Below are positions 29,156-64,000 of a stretch of DNA of 64,000 nt, in pieces; the stretch's first letter is position 1; every line of letters starts with the position of its first letter. This stretch comes from Amorphochlora amoebiformis (taxonomy: Eukaryota > Cercozoa > Chlorarachniophyceae). A model generated the notes under the pieces. It was given only the letters and a program-made list of their open reading frames with translations, was not told the DNA's origin and ran no database searches. The position numbers and the translations under genes were made by a program. The DNA lies in assembly GCA_054601695.1 (NCBI GenBank), contig BAAHQB010000411.1, positions 1 to 64,000 on the forward strand. Direction: 5' to 3'.

Positions 29156-29285
29156 ACGAGAGAGAGAAAGAGAGAGAGACAGAGAGAGAAAGAGAGAGAA
29201 AGAAAGAGAGAAAGAGAGAAGAAAGAGGGAGAGAGAGTAAGAAAGAAAGAGAGAAATAGGGAGCGACGAGCGAGAGAAAGAGATA
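29156..29285. repeat. (GA)n-rich purine tract in a PPP1R21 intron
   Basis: Runs of GAGA, AAAG and GAAAG between exons at 29147 and 29395; forms a strand-biased purine tract of about 130 bp. Confidence 0.9.
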
Positions 29286-29394
29286 CAAAGGTAAACGTAA
29301 CAAGTTAAGAAAAAGTCAAATAAACCCTTCGCACGCAAAGGCAATACCCGACCCCAACACAGGAATAAAAGCAACAGCAAAGCATCGTGATTAC

Positions 29395-36098
<6,704 letters not shown>

Positions 36099-36099
36099 C

Positions 36100-36400
36100 T
36101 AAGGTTAAGAATGTGATTCAGACGTTTTGTGCGCTGTGAGCTTGGCTGGGCTGGTGGACTGGGGCTGGTGGGCTGGTGGGCTGGTGGGGTGGAGCTGGGG
36201 GTGCGGCCGGGGGTTGCAGTTGGGGTTGCGGTTGGGTTGGGAAAAGGTTTGGGTTACAGAATGTTGTCCAAGGCAATTATATTAGTGGGATTGGGGATTA
36301 GGGTTTCGGGTTATATTTGGATTAGGGGTTGGATTAGGGGGTTTGGATTAGGGTTTGGATTAGGGAGATGGAATGGAGGTTTAGTGAGAGTTTGGGTTAG
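36100..36400. other. Intron with telomere-like G-strand words
   Basis: GCTGGTGG repeats, then GGGGTTGCGGTTGGGTTGG and GGATTAGGG / GGGTTTGGATTAGGG words. It lies between PPP1R21 exons 36406-36519 and 35913-36098. No coding signal. Confidence 0.6.
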
Positions 36401-36405
36401 GCTGC

Positions 36406-36604
36406 CTTTTCGAGGAAGCGAGAGAGGGCTCTGAGAGCGTCATCCACATGGGGGATCAGCTGCGTATTGTTTAGTTTCATTTGCTTTTTCACATCATTCT
36501 TCACAAATGTTTGCATATCCTGCATGCATACATACACACATACGTAACACGTACAAATATATCTTTATATATATATATATATATATATTATTGCTATTAT
36601 TTAT

Positions 36605-36661
<57 letters not shown>

Positions 36662-37052
36662 TATATATGATATAATACATGCAATGGTAAGGGGTATTAC
36701 CTGGACGACTTGAGCGTGTGCATCGGTAAGCTCGTCGACTGCTCACAAAACAACTTGTGTCCATAACCCAACAACGTACGCATTGGTGAACATATTATTA
36801 TGGGCGCGTGTTTGTTGGTTCGGGTTAGGTTGGGAAACGGAAAGGATTTCACACTAATCCCTCATCCTCATGTCGGAATAGACACTGAAGACCAACCCAA
36901 CACTATTTTGGCAATATTTGCAATGTAGATAGATATTCTGTATGTTCATGTATGTATAAATACACACACACGACACACACACGACACACACACGAGACAC
37001 ACGCACACGCGCTCTCTCTCTCTCTCTCTACATATATGTATGTATCTATGTA

Positions 37053-37118
<66 letters not shown>

Positions 37119-37257
37119 ATGAACCAGGTTGGTCGGATGGTGAGTTTGGTATGAGAAGGTTGGCGACGTGTCTGAGGAGGGAAACCACGTGCAGCTGTAC
37201 CTTCCTACAAATCAAATGCATCGGAAAAAGATTCAACAAAAATACACTCACTCTGAC

Positions 37258-37294
<37 letters not shown>

Positions 37295-37303
37295 ATATAT
37301 ACT

Positions 37304-37381
<78 letters not shown>

Positions 37382-39548
37382 CACATATATATATACAATT
37401 TCCTAAATTAACCTAGCAGCTTGCAGACAAGTGGTAACGGTCTGTTTCTTAGCCTTGAGAGCGATCCGATCGAACAAAGGAAGGCTAAGTCCCAGAGCCT
37501 CCACGTTCTGAGTTTGCATCGAGATGTCAGATCGAACGAAGGCATTTCAGGGTGGATACGGTAGTCTGGAACCACCTTAAGGTCGTCGAACATCACGTGA
37601 TTGTCCAGGGATGCTTCGAGAGCCTAAGGTTAGCGTTTGCGATGATGTGTTGATGTGATGTGTTGATGTGATGATGTGTGTTGATGTGGTGTTGATGTGT
37701 GTTAATGTAGTGTTGATGTTTTCATGGCGGAGGGATGTTTGTACCTCAATTTTGTTGGCCATTTCTATAGTTTCCAGTTGGGTTTCCTAAGAATATATAT
37801 ATTTTTAGGGTAATTTGGATTCGGATTTAAGGTCGGTCTTCTAGGGCTAGGCTCCTTGGGTTTTGGAGATTATTAACATATAAATGTATACAACGGGCCG
37901 TGCAATGCTTCCCCAAGTCCTTTTTTAGGATTTGTTGAACAACCAACCTTGTCTGTGATTTTGGAAACCTTTTGCATCTGATTCCACTCCTTTTCCTTAC
38001 GCTCCATCAAAGCCTGCATCCCTGAAAAATCACCACCACACTGTCATCCTCGATCCTTTCAAATACTTTAACTTGTTTCACTTGCGGTTAATCAGCACTA
38101 CTCACACCCTAATTTGAGTCCCTTTCTAGCCCTAGGTGTGTTACATACCTTCCAGCTCCCCTTGTAGCTCTCGTTTGTCCTGGAAAAGAGATTCACGGCA
38201 CGGTGAGGTCTGGGTTTAGGACAAACGAGAAGGTGGTATTGCGGGTTGCCTTTTTAGCCCGATCCAAGTCTCCTTGATTCCTCTGCAGCTCTGCCTCAAG
38301 CTTTTCAACCTGACACTTGAGCTCTTCGATCTAAGGACGTCATGTCATTACGCTTCAGTCAACAAATCCGTTCATTGGGGGGAGTAGCAACTATTGACAG
38401 GCTTAGGGCTTGAGGTTAATGTGTATACACCTGGTCGTTGAAGTCTCCCTTGGTTTCAAACATCTTCATATGGAGCTGCTCGTTCTCACGGATCTTGATG
38501 CTCAGCTCCTCTTGAAGAACCTATTCCATTACCATCATAAAACACAACGTCACCGCGTAATTTCACGCCGAAGGTTTTGAATCACCAATTCAACATACAC
38601 AGAACGCTAGCACGTCTGTTAGAAGGACACCTAGCCCTACCCGCGCCTACCCACCACCATGCCTCGCCCCCAGATTTCAAGAGTACCTTTAGATTCTCCT
38701 GAATGGCTCGATTCGCCCCCGCTCCCCCTCCCCCTCCCCGCTCGTTCGCATTCCCACCAATTCCACCCGTGAACAGAGTGCTCAGACCCCAGCCTATGGT
38801 ATTATGCATATACTTAGTAGTCACGTGAAAGGTGTGAGAAAAAGTGGGTTGCCTTGAGCGTTTTGATGTCGGTTCGATATCGACTTGATGTGCTGATTAT
38901 TGAGGAGGGGAGGGGTTCAGACTAAGAACAGGAGAGTATATGGTGTGCTATTCTGATACATCTTTCAGTTTTTCGCAGCGTCTCTTTAGGCTTTGATTCG
39001 AAAACTTGAGCCGGTCTATGCTTCGGATCTAACCACATCATCGGAGTTTTTAATACGATGCAGCGCAGTAACACATTGTTCCAACCTTCTCTTGATACTG
39101 TCTGTCCTTCTCCTGATTTACATGATACATTATGTCACTTTGGTCATGTTGGATTGTTGTTGATTGTGAGTATTGCGTGAAATAAAGTGGGCTGGGGATG
39201 GGATTGCCTCGAGCTGGAGCGACAGCTTGTCAATCTGAGTCTTTAGCTCAACAGTGTGCTTCTTCTCCTCCACCACAGCACGCTTAAGCACCGCATTCTA
39301 AAGGATAGGGTGCGGTATACGGGAATGTGGTCAAGCCTTACAAGATATAAATCGGACACATTCGGGTTCTGAAAGCGCACACAGCTTTCCACCCTCCCAC
39401 CCAAACTGACAAGAATCACATCCCTCGTACGTTTAAGCACCTGGCGTGATTTCTTGGATAGCTTTTCCGCTGCACTTTTGAATTCGAGGGCGAGATCGGT
39501 TAGCTTTTTGTGAAGACTGTCGACTGACTCGGACGAACCCCCATACAT
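36406..39548 (-). CDS. PPP1R21: PPP1R21 homologue, 5' exons (KLRAQ domain), start codon at 39548
   Basis: In transcript order: 39441-39548 (ATG), 39208-39297, 39086-39112, 38960-39028, 38853-38892, 38687-38793, 38431-38520, 38250-38330, 38149-38179, 37948-38021, 37745-37786, 37576-37623, 37413-37507, 37125-37204, 36701-36741, 36406-36519. Every junction is in phase. Sequence order matches the PPP1R21 N-terminus: [20 protein letters not shown] (family: SKLRAQNQVLKKGVVDEQ), [20 protein letters not shown] (family: LTFRNLQLAKRVE.L), [13 protein letters not shown] (family: IEENERLHIQFFE), [15 protein letters not shown] (family: VPLHNRRHQLKM). A Gly-rich insert sits in exon 6. Four introns (after 39208, 38853, 38250 and 36406) appear to use GC donors. 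The gene is divergent from the one at 39936. Confidence 0.88.
37040..37112. repeat. (TA)n arrays flanking a PPP1R21 exon
   Basis: TA runs at 37056-37113 and 37259-37390, on both sides of the exon 37125-37204; a (CT)n run sits at 37012-37028. Confidence 0.95.
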
Positions 39549-39935
39549 CGGAACAAAAACAAGGGGCCCCCAAAACTACACCTGCAACTCCAATGTGGAC
39601 TTATAAATCGGTTTATAGCCTAAATATGCTTTGATAGCGAGGCAGGGTCACAAGGGGGGTTGGGTTGGGGCAACGAGGGCACGTCGATTACCCGAGAAAA
39701 TATGTGATTGGAAATAAATTAATTTACCGGTTTTTCAAATTCAAACTCCCGAAAGGGAACACGTGTCAAACCGACCATCCCACCCAACCCCTCACTCTTA
39801 TGAGTCTTATCTCCTGGAAATGGATGGTTCTCTTGGCCACTGTAGGCACGACAAACGGGGTAGTAATGTTATGACTCACTGACTATACCCGAAAATGCAG
39901 TTGTGCGGTGTGAAAAAAGTAGAAAAGTGAGTGTG
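39549..39935. promoter_or_regulatory. Divergent promoter region of PPP1R21 (-) and the helical-repeat gene (+)
   Basis: 387 bp between the two start codons, free of TA arrays and of low-complexity sequence. TTTATAAG-like and AATTTACC words occur but I cannot point to a clear core element on either strand. Confidence 0.5.
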
Positions 39936-44469
<4,534 letters not shown>

Positions 44470-44474
44470 ACAAT

Positions 44475-45107
<633 letters not shown>

Positions 45108-45108
<1 letters not shown>

Positions 45109-45393
45109 TAACATCCCATAGTAGAGCACGAGAGGCCTCTATTCGTGTATTTGGAGTTAGTCTTTAGAGTTCTAGGGCCGCCCCTCAATACCATAGTAGA
45201 GCACGAGAGCCTCTATTCGTGTATCTCGAGTATGTTGTAGAGTTCTAGGGCCGCCCCTCAATATCCCATTGTAGAGCACGAGAGGCCTCTATTCGTGTAT
45301 CTCGAGTTTGTCTTTAGAGTTCTCGGACACTAGGGCCGCCCCTCAAGCCCCGGAGGGCGGATTCCGAGTAGTCCTGAATCTCCTCCAGAACTA
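45108..45393 (-). CDS. Probable terminal exon of the RRM gene followed by two 3' copies
   Basis: On the minus strand, after a GTTAG acceptor at 45394, one frame reads VLEEIQDYSESALRGLRGGP then SVREL and TAA at about 45323; another reads SSGGDSGLLGIRPPGLEGRP and TAG. Which one is used depends on unresolved phase upstream. Downstream, GAGGGGCGGCCCTAG.AACTC with its 60-bp tail ending GAGGCCTCTCGTGCTCTAC is repeated twice (about 45190-45260 and 45110-45185), copying the exon 3' end. Confidence 0.5.
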
Positions 45394-45470
45394 CTAACCA
45401 CACCCTCCCCCATGCCCTGAGTGTGTTAACTACATTACTAATGCTGTATTACCTGTATATTATAACATAC

Positions 45471-45515
<45 letters not shown>

Positions 45516-45540
45516 TATGTCATATATACTACATGTGTAT

Positions 45541-45593
<53 letters not shown>

Positions 45594-45715
45594 CATATAT
45601 ATATATTGTATATCAATACGTATTTCATGTATACAGATGGAGGCTCATAGATATAAATAAATCTATTATTTTAACACACACATATATATGTATATATAAT
45701 ATATGTATATGTATG

Positions 45716-45757
<42 letters not shown>

Positions 45758-45826
45758 ATGCATATATCCATGTAATATGTATGTGTATATCATAAAAATA
45801 CCTACAACATACCGATTTGTATCTAC

Positions 45827-46120
45827 CTGCAGGTATCCCCGTCCTCGCGTCCTCCCCTGCCCACTGCGTCCGCGTCCGCGTCCCCGTCCGCGCCCGCGTC
45901 CTCCTCGGGCCCCAGTGCCACCCCCATACTGCTTACCGTGGGCAGGAAATTCTGGGTTCGAGGTATACATGGGATAGGGAGAGGGCTTGGCGTTGGGGTT
46001 GGCGTTGGGGTTGGCGTTAGGGTTGGCGTTGGGGGTAGCGTTAGGGTTGTGGATGATATGGTTGGGAGGATACAGGCTGGGGCTCCACGAAGGGTACGGG
46101 TACCGACTGCTTTCGTTTAT

Positions 46121-46155
<35 letters not shown>

Positions 46156-46165
46156 TATATATATA

Positions 46166-46205
<40 letters not shown>

Positions 46206-46272
46206 CTATATATATATGTATAATATAACATAAAGCACACAAACATGCAGTTTCTATATTATACTTTTGTAC

Positions 46273-46310
<38 letters not shown>

Positions 46311-46392
46311 AATAATACATAATACATATATATTAATTATGTATGAATACATGTATATATAATGTACACACACACATATTCATTTGCATGTA

Positions 46393-46438
<46 letters not shown>

Positions 46439-46959
46439 CATGTATGTTGTATGTATACCTCTGAATTTGTCCCCAGTAGGGTTGAGCATGATTTTGGTGA
46501 GCGTGGACATCTAGGACATAGGCGTGCGGGGGCTTGAGACTCGGCTCATTCGGGTAACGCTGACCGTGCGGGTTTGCGTTACGCTGGAGATGCTTTCTTG
46601 GAGGGTAAGGACTGCTGTGGGGCTTGCTATGGGCATGGGTCTGAGCATGGGTCTGGGCATGATGGGTCGGGGCATGGGTTTGAGGATGGGGTTGGGGATG
46701 GGGGTGTGAGTTTCTTGCGGAGTCGTAGCGATGGATAGTGTTTGCGCTACCTCCTGTCGATTACAGATCTCCTTAGTATCATTCTTACATAAACACGCAT
46801 ATATATATATATATATATTATATGTATATAATTATACTTAGATATATTGTGGTAGTACAAAATGCAATTACATGTATATATAAATACAAATTCGTACGCA
46901 CATATTAACCTGGATAATATTTGAACACAAAAAATATACGTTATATTATATATATATAA

Positions 46960-46998
<39 letters not shown>

Positions 46999-47171
46999 GG
47001 TGTGATGTAGTGAATTGTACCACTTTTAGGTCCTGTAGAGTTTGTAGATCCCGTGGGTGTGGGTCCCTTTGATGGCTTAATGAGCGGTGAGGAGTTCCGG
47101 TCATTGGACCTTTCATTGGACCTATCATTGGACGACCTCCGGCTAGACGGCTGGCTACGGGCGATAGACAC
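45827..47171 (-). CDS. Low-complexity NPNA / RGG protein segment, probable tail of the RRM gene
   Basis: Exons 47021-47171, 46459-46753 and 45827-46106 join in phase (1 then 2). The first is Ser/Arg/Asn-rich (RSSNDRSNERSND). The second is His/Pro/Gln-rich (HPHPQPHPQTHAPTHHAQ), ending in QPYWGQIQ. The third reads YPYPSWSPSLYPPNHIIHNP, four tandem Asn-Pro-Asn-Ala units, NPEFPAHGKQYGGGTG, and an RGRGRG block ending RTRGRGYLQ. RGG boxes and prion-like His/Gln/Tyr stretches are typical of RNA-granule proteins. They follow the RRM exons on the same strand, so I treat them as one gene, but the join between 47445 and 47171 is out of phase as read; a separate gene is possible. Confidence 0.6.
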
Positions 47172-47309
47172 CTACAAGGGGTTGGAAAGTACATTAATAC
47201 GTAGACCTATGCACAGGTTTCAAAGTGCAATACGCAGGGTTGTGATATTAAGCTGGTTTGGAAAAATTTCAGCTGAAGAGCGAAAAGGCTACCCCTAGAC
47301 ATTTCATCA

Positions 47310-47735
47310 AGCTTTGGCGTGTTATATGATAGTGATATGCCACCTTGTTGTATGATAGCGATATTCTACCTTGATTCGTGTTATATGATACTGATAATAC
47401 ACGTCTTATCCTCAGGCTTGGAAAACCAAATCAGAGAGAGGAACCAGGTTTCTCATCATCCAAACGCTCAAGCTTTTTTTTCCACTATACCCACCCGCCT
47501 CTCTCCCATTTCTCTTTTTTTTCTCTCTCTCTCTTTTCTTTTTTCTCTCTCTCTTTTCTTTTTTTTTTCTCTCGATTCGTGCTATATAATAGTGATATAC
47601 CACCTTGATTCGTGTTGTATGATAGCGAAATACTACCTTGATTCGTGTTGTATGATAGCGATATACTAGCTTGATTCGTGTTATATAATAGGTTAATTTG
47701 TTATATGATAGTGGTTTAGTACCTTGATTCGTCTT
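47310..47735 (-). repeat. Two arrays of exon-border copies (CCTTGATTCGTGTTGTATGA)
   Basis: The exon 47723-47782 ends (minus strand) GACGAATCAAG|GTACTA. Copies reading CACGAATCAAG|GTAGTAT or CACGAATCAAG|GTGGTAT recur every 35-45 bp at about 47575, 47608, 47640, 47672 and 47700, with further ones at 47320-47400 beyond the next exon. Confidence 0.9.
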
Positions 47736-47815
47736 GTGGCCACGCGGAAGTTATGCATGCCTGACACCGCACGATTTGCACCCTACGGATATAACCAAAA
47801 TGATCTCACACAACT

Positions 47816-47861
<46 letters not shown>

Positions 47862-47949
47862 CATATAATATATGTATATATTTACATATATAATATGTAT
47901 AATATATATATGTATATATATATTTATATGTACATGTATACATGTGTAC

Positions 47950-48006
<57 letters not shown>

Positions 48007-48070
48007 TGTGATGTTTGATAGCTAATGAAACCGTAGCATTTGCTCTGCTTCGTCCTTATCAATTCATAAT

Positions 48071-48118
<48 letters not shown>

Positions 48119-48200
48119 ATATATATATATATATATATGTATATGTATATACATATATTTATAATTATGTATGTATTATATATTTGTATGTATGTGGGGA

Positions 48201-48249
<49 letters not shown>

Positions 48250-48254
48250 CATAT

Positions 48255-48335
<81 letters not shown>

Positions 48336-48376
48336 TATATATATATATAATATATATATATATGTTTATATATATA

Positions 48377-48426
<50 letters not shown>

Positions 48427-48460
48427 ACATATATATATATATATTTATAAATATATATAT

Positions 48461-48503
<43 letters not shown>

Positions 48504-48603
48504 TACACCTGGAATCGTAGATAACGCGGGTGGACAAAACATCTCCGAACGTGTGAAATAACCGATGCAAATCCTATAAAAAGGTACACAAATACACACA
48601 CGC

Positions 48604-48640
<37 letters not shown>

Positions 48641-48648
48641 AATATGTT

Positions 48649-48747
<99 letters not shown>

Positions 48748-50471
48748 ATGTATAAATATGTGTATATATTATGTGTGTGTATATATTTATATGTGTATTA
48801 TATATAGATAGATATCCATGATTGTAAGTGTTTGGTGGTCCTAGATAGTTTGTTGTTCTTTGCTCTGTTACATCCACGTAAAAACAGGCGATGATAACTC
48901 TCCTACACCCACGTAAAAAAAAAGACCCCATGATAACTCTCTTATACTCACGAAAAAAGACCCGATGATAACAATGTTACAAACCTCTTTGTCGAATTCC
49001 TGAGGCAGATTATACACAAACACATTCGTAACGCCCCCTCCTCCATTCGTCTCGCCCTTGCCACCCTCACCGCTCCCACCTCGGGAACCCGCGGAGGTAA
49101 GGCTTGTCGTGTTTGAGGGCAAAGGGGGAGATTGGGTAGGAGGAGATTGGGAGGGGGTTCGTCTCTTTTCGTCTAAGGTTGGGATGGGAACAATGGAATG
49201 AGGGGTGCATGGAGAATAACACTACTTCATGCATCAACATTTCCATCCATATCAAAAGGGACGTAATGTGTGGATATGTTTCTATTGTAAAATGATATCA
49301 TACCGCGCAGATGTAAAATTACCCTCGTTCAGCTTATGCGATTTTGCTCTTGCCTCTTCCCCAGCCTGATTCTGTTGACCCTTTCCAGCTCCAACCTTCC
49401 CAATCGCCCCTCGCTTTCGCTTGAGCGTTGACGCAGGTGTTTGAGTGCCTGACTTTTTCTCATCGAAGTGGATTTTCCGCTGAAACATGAACTCCTTGGG
49501 GATTGGAAAGGGGGGCGGCGGTGAACGGAAGGCTTTGATCAGGAAATCCCACTCCTTATTTATCTGCACAACACGTCATTCAATTATCCCACTGGCCCAA
49601 TCACTTTTCGGGGTTCTAATAGTCTTTGAATGACTTTGTTGCAGGCGGTGGATAGAGGCATGTTATGGGTGCTTGGCACTTTTGGTTCGAATGGAAGCAT
49701 ATCAATTCAATATAAAATGAACTGGAAAAGCTTTACAACCGTGAGTTCTGCCCCAAGGCGCATGTGGTACGCCATTGTTCTGCGCGCGAATTTCGGAATT
49801 TATTTTTTTAAAAATCTTTTCGGTAGTGTGGTGACATGGCGGGACATGGCGGGACATTACGGTCGTGCGTCCCATAAAAGAGTCAGTAAGACGAGCTCGC
49901 AGCCGAAGAATTGAAAAACAAAAATAGTAGCCAAAAGGCACACATCCCTTCTCTTCGCTTCGCGGACGGATCTCTTCGCTCTGCTTAGTTTTAAGGGGGT
50001 ATGAAGCATGGTTTGGTTTGGTTTTGTAACTTAAGGGGGGGGTTAAGGTAACTTAAGGAAAAAGCGAGAGGCAGACCAAAGCACTAATATTGTGAATATT
50101 GTTGATCTTCGATAGTGTTAATTTTTGGTTTTGTAGGGCAGTATGGGCGTCGGATGTTACAATCGGCCTTCCAAGCATGTCAAGATGGCATACCTGGGCC
50201 AATATGTAATATTCGTTCATGATGTCATGCACGCGAGATACGTACACGACATATATTCTCATAGACACGAAATTGGGTTCTGGGAAGTGTTTCATAAGGA
50301 TGTTGTAAGATGGTTCTCATAGGAGTTTTAGGGTAGTTCATTCTTTGAACGGTTTGGGGTTGGTTTCGGAACTGTTGCTAACAACCGGTTTGGTTGAGGG
50401 TTGAGGGTTGAGGGTTGAGTTATACCGAAGGCTTCTTGTACTGCTTTTGGGATCAATAAAAATATGGAAGT

Positions 50472-50527
<56 letters not shown>

Positions 50528-50582
50528 TGTTACACATACACATACTAAAGTATCTACCTCTTTTAGTTGTAGTTCGATTATT

Positions 50583-50613
<31 letters not shown>

Positions 50614-50728
50614 TCATATATACACATATATACATATACATAATGTATATATATAATATAATATGATGTGATACAGGATGTGCCAGCTGTGCGTGACTGC
50701 AGTGTGTCTGATGAGGAGGACCTTGTAA
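47445..50728 (-). CDS. CELF/Bruno-like RNA-binding protein, single RRM visible
   Basis: In transcript order: 50675-50728, 50426-50443, 50194-50279, 49323-49563, 48985-49172, 48509-48573, 48006-48054, 47723-47782, 47445-47484, all in phase. The RRM is complete across four exons: RNP2 [13 protein letters not shown], then [23 protein letters not shown]1 KCYGFISY, and [20 protein letters not shown]. The order LPQEF, LF..FG.V.S..V, SKC.GF.SY and A...M..F.....R.K is that of the third RRM of CELF/Bruno proteins as I remember it (splicing and translation regulators). Upstream lies an uncharacterised segment ([37 protein letters not shown]) and a basic linker with KRKR. RRM1/RRM2 are not seen; more exons may precede 50728. 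No start codon assigned. Confidence 0.78.
47820..48004. repeat. (CA)n/(TA)n intron filler
   Basis: TA arrays with CATGTA interruptions between RRM exons; the introns at 48055-48508 and 48600-48745 are likewise TA arrays. Confidence 0.96.
49565..50193. other. Intron of the CELF-like gene with unexplained open frames
   Basis: Free of TA arrays. Contains a 79-codon minus frame ([17 protein letters not shown]...) and a 94-codon plus frame, and a GCGGGACATGGCGGGACAT direct repeat at 49837. The exons on either side (50194-50279 and 49323-49563) join in phase without it, so I leave it as intron. Confidence 0.4.
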
Positions 50729-50917
50729 CTACAAAAACAAAATCCAAACGCAACCCACCGACACTTAACGAATCTAACCAAAACCCCTAACTCTCACCCT
50801 AACACCCAATCCAACGTATAAAACAATCTTGTGACATGATCTCAAAATCAGCATGCTTGAAAAGCTTATCATCCGCTACCTAACCTAACCTATGACCCTA
50901 CCCTAACCCTAAATTAG
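50729..50917. promoter_or_regulatory. Region between the divergent CELF-like (-) and PH-domain (+) genes
   Basis: Contains CCTAACCTAACC and CCCTAACCCTAA telomere-type words. First exons of both genes are not identified; both visible 5'-most exons begin with an AG acceptor, so additional exons should exist further out, possibly within each other's introns. Confidence 0.35.
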
Positions 50918-56130
<5,213 letters not shown>

Positions 56131-56165
56131 GTAACAACGTTACTCTCGCTCTCCCTCTCTCTCTC

Positions 56166-56228
<63 letters not shown>

Positions 56229-56269
56229 ATATATGTGTATTTATATATTTTATTGTTTTGCGTATGTAG

Positions 56270-63601
<7,332 letters not shown>

Positions 63602-63736
63602 GTATCACAAAAAGAACACTCTATAACAACATAAAAAAACACTCCTATTCACCAAGAGAGACTCAGCGAAATAGGATAGACCTCAACAATGGACAAAACG
63701 ACCTCCTACTGCTAGAGCGACCTCTTACCTATTTAG

Positions 63737-63963
63737 CTAGACACCGACCCCCTAGCAATAGAGACCGAACTCCTAGCGATAGAGACCGACCTCCTGCTAG
63801 CGATAGAGACCAACCTAGCGATGGAGACCGACCTTCTAGCAATAGAGAGCGACCTCCTAGCGATAGAGACCGACCTTCTAGCAATAGAGAGCGACCTCCT
63901 GGCGATAAAGAGCGATCTCCCAGCGATAGAGACCCAGAGAGAGACATCGAGAATCATCTTCAC

Positions 63964-63965
<2 letters not shown>
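63737..63965 (+). repeat. 18/21-bp repeat CCTAGCGATAGAGACCGACC, possibly coding
   Basis: About eleven units with AGCAATAGAGAGC variants follow a TTAG acceptor at 63736. In phase 0 from exon 63524-63601 it reads a repeated LLAIETD / LLAIESD; in another frame it reads PSDRDRPPSSNRERP and ends at TAA 63963. The first frame continues into TA sequence, so neither is a comfortable exon. It could be intron. Confidence 0.6.
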
Positions 63966-63998
<33 letters not shown>

Positions 63999-64000
63999 TT

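Noticed and set aside
36402-36519. Stop codon ending a short 380-residue PPP1R21 protein
   Set aside because: A GC donor just before the stop joins in phase to a run of exons whose last part matches the PPP1R21 C-terminus; a single long gene is the better explanation.

Overview
The window is nuclear DNA of an intron-rich, probably single-celled eukaryote. The genes are split into many short exons (often 25-120 bp) with GT-AG introns and a few GC-AG ones, all three standard stop codons are used, and almost every intron carries long (TA)n tracts with (CA)n, (CT)n or (AAT)n runs. The species cannot be named from the sequence. Nearly all of the long apparent reading frames made of Tyr-Ile, Cys-Val or Ser-Leu alternations are microsatellite translations, so I ignored them and rebuilt genes by hand from non-repetitive islands, splice sites and codon phase. 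Gene identities rest on remembered family patterns, not on a search.

Layout: 250-7089 (-) a candidate APC/C subunit 2 (ANAPC2), running off the left edge; 7764-11834 (+) a complete six-exon gene for a type I membrane protein; 12438-13547 (+) a two-exon, two-TM small protein; 14069-14837 (-) the 3' part of a small unknown gene; 15150-16520 two tandem-repeat blocks; 16514-20983 (-) an unknown gene of about 303 residues; 21216-23719 (+) a complete 12-exon coiled-coil gene of about 396 residues; 25669-39548 (-) a near-complete homologue of PPP1R21 (about 40 exons, about 1150 residues); 39936-44469 (+) an unknown helical-repeat protein divergent from it; 45323-50728 (-) a CELF/Bruno-like RRM protein with a probable low-complexity NPNA/RGG tail; 50918-63601 and beyond (+) a protein with an acidic/disordered N-terminus, a Tudor/SH3-like segment and a PH domain.

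In cellular terms the recognisable genes are housekeeping functions: cell-cycle ubiquitylation (ANAPC2), early-endosome/mRNA linkage (PPP1R21, a FERRY complex subunit in animals), RNA processing (CELF-like RRM) and membrane or phosphoinositide recognition (PH protein). They look like independent genes, not a co-regulated cluster. Neighbours alternate in strand, with short divergent promoter regions (for example 39549-39935) and convergent 3' ends.

The most unusual pattern is in the introns. At a dozen or more exon borders the last 15-60 bases of an exon, together with its GT donor and the start of the intron, are repeated one to about ten times further down the same intron. At some other borders the mirror image occurs: the acceptor plus the start of the exon is repeated in the upstream intron. 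A second pattern is that all three convergent intergenic regions inside the window are free of TA arrays and strongly enriched in the tetramer CTAG.
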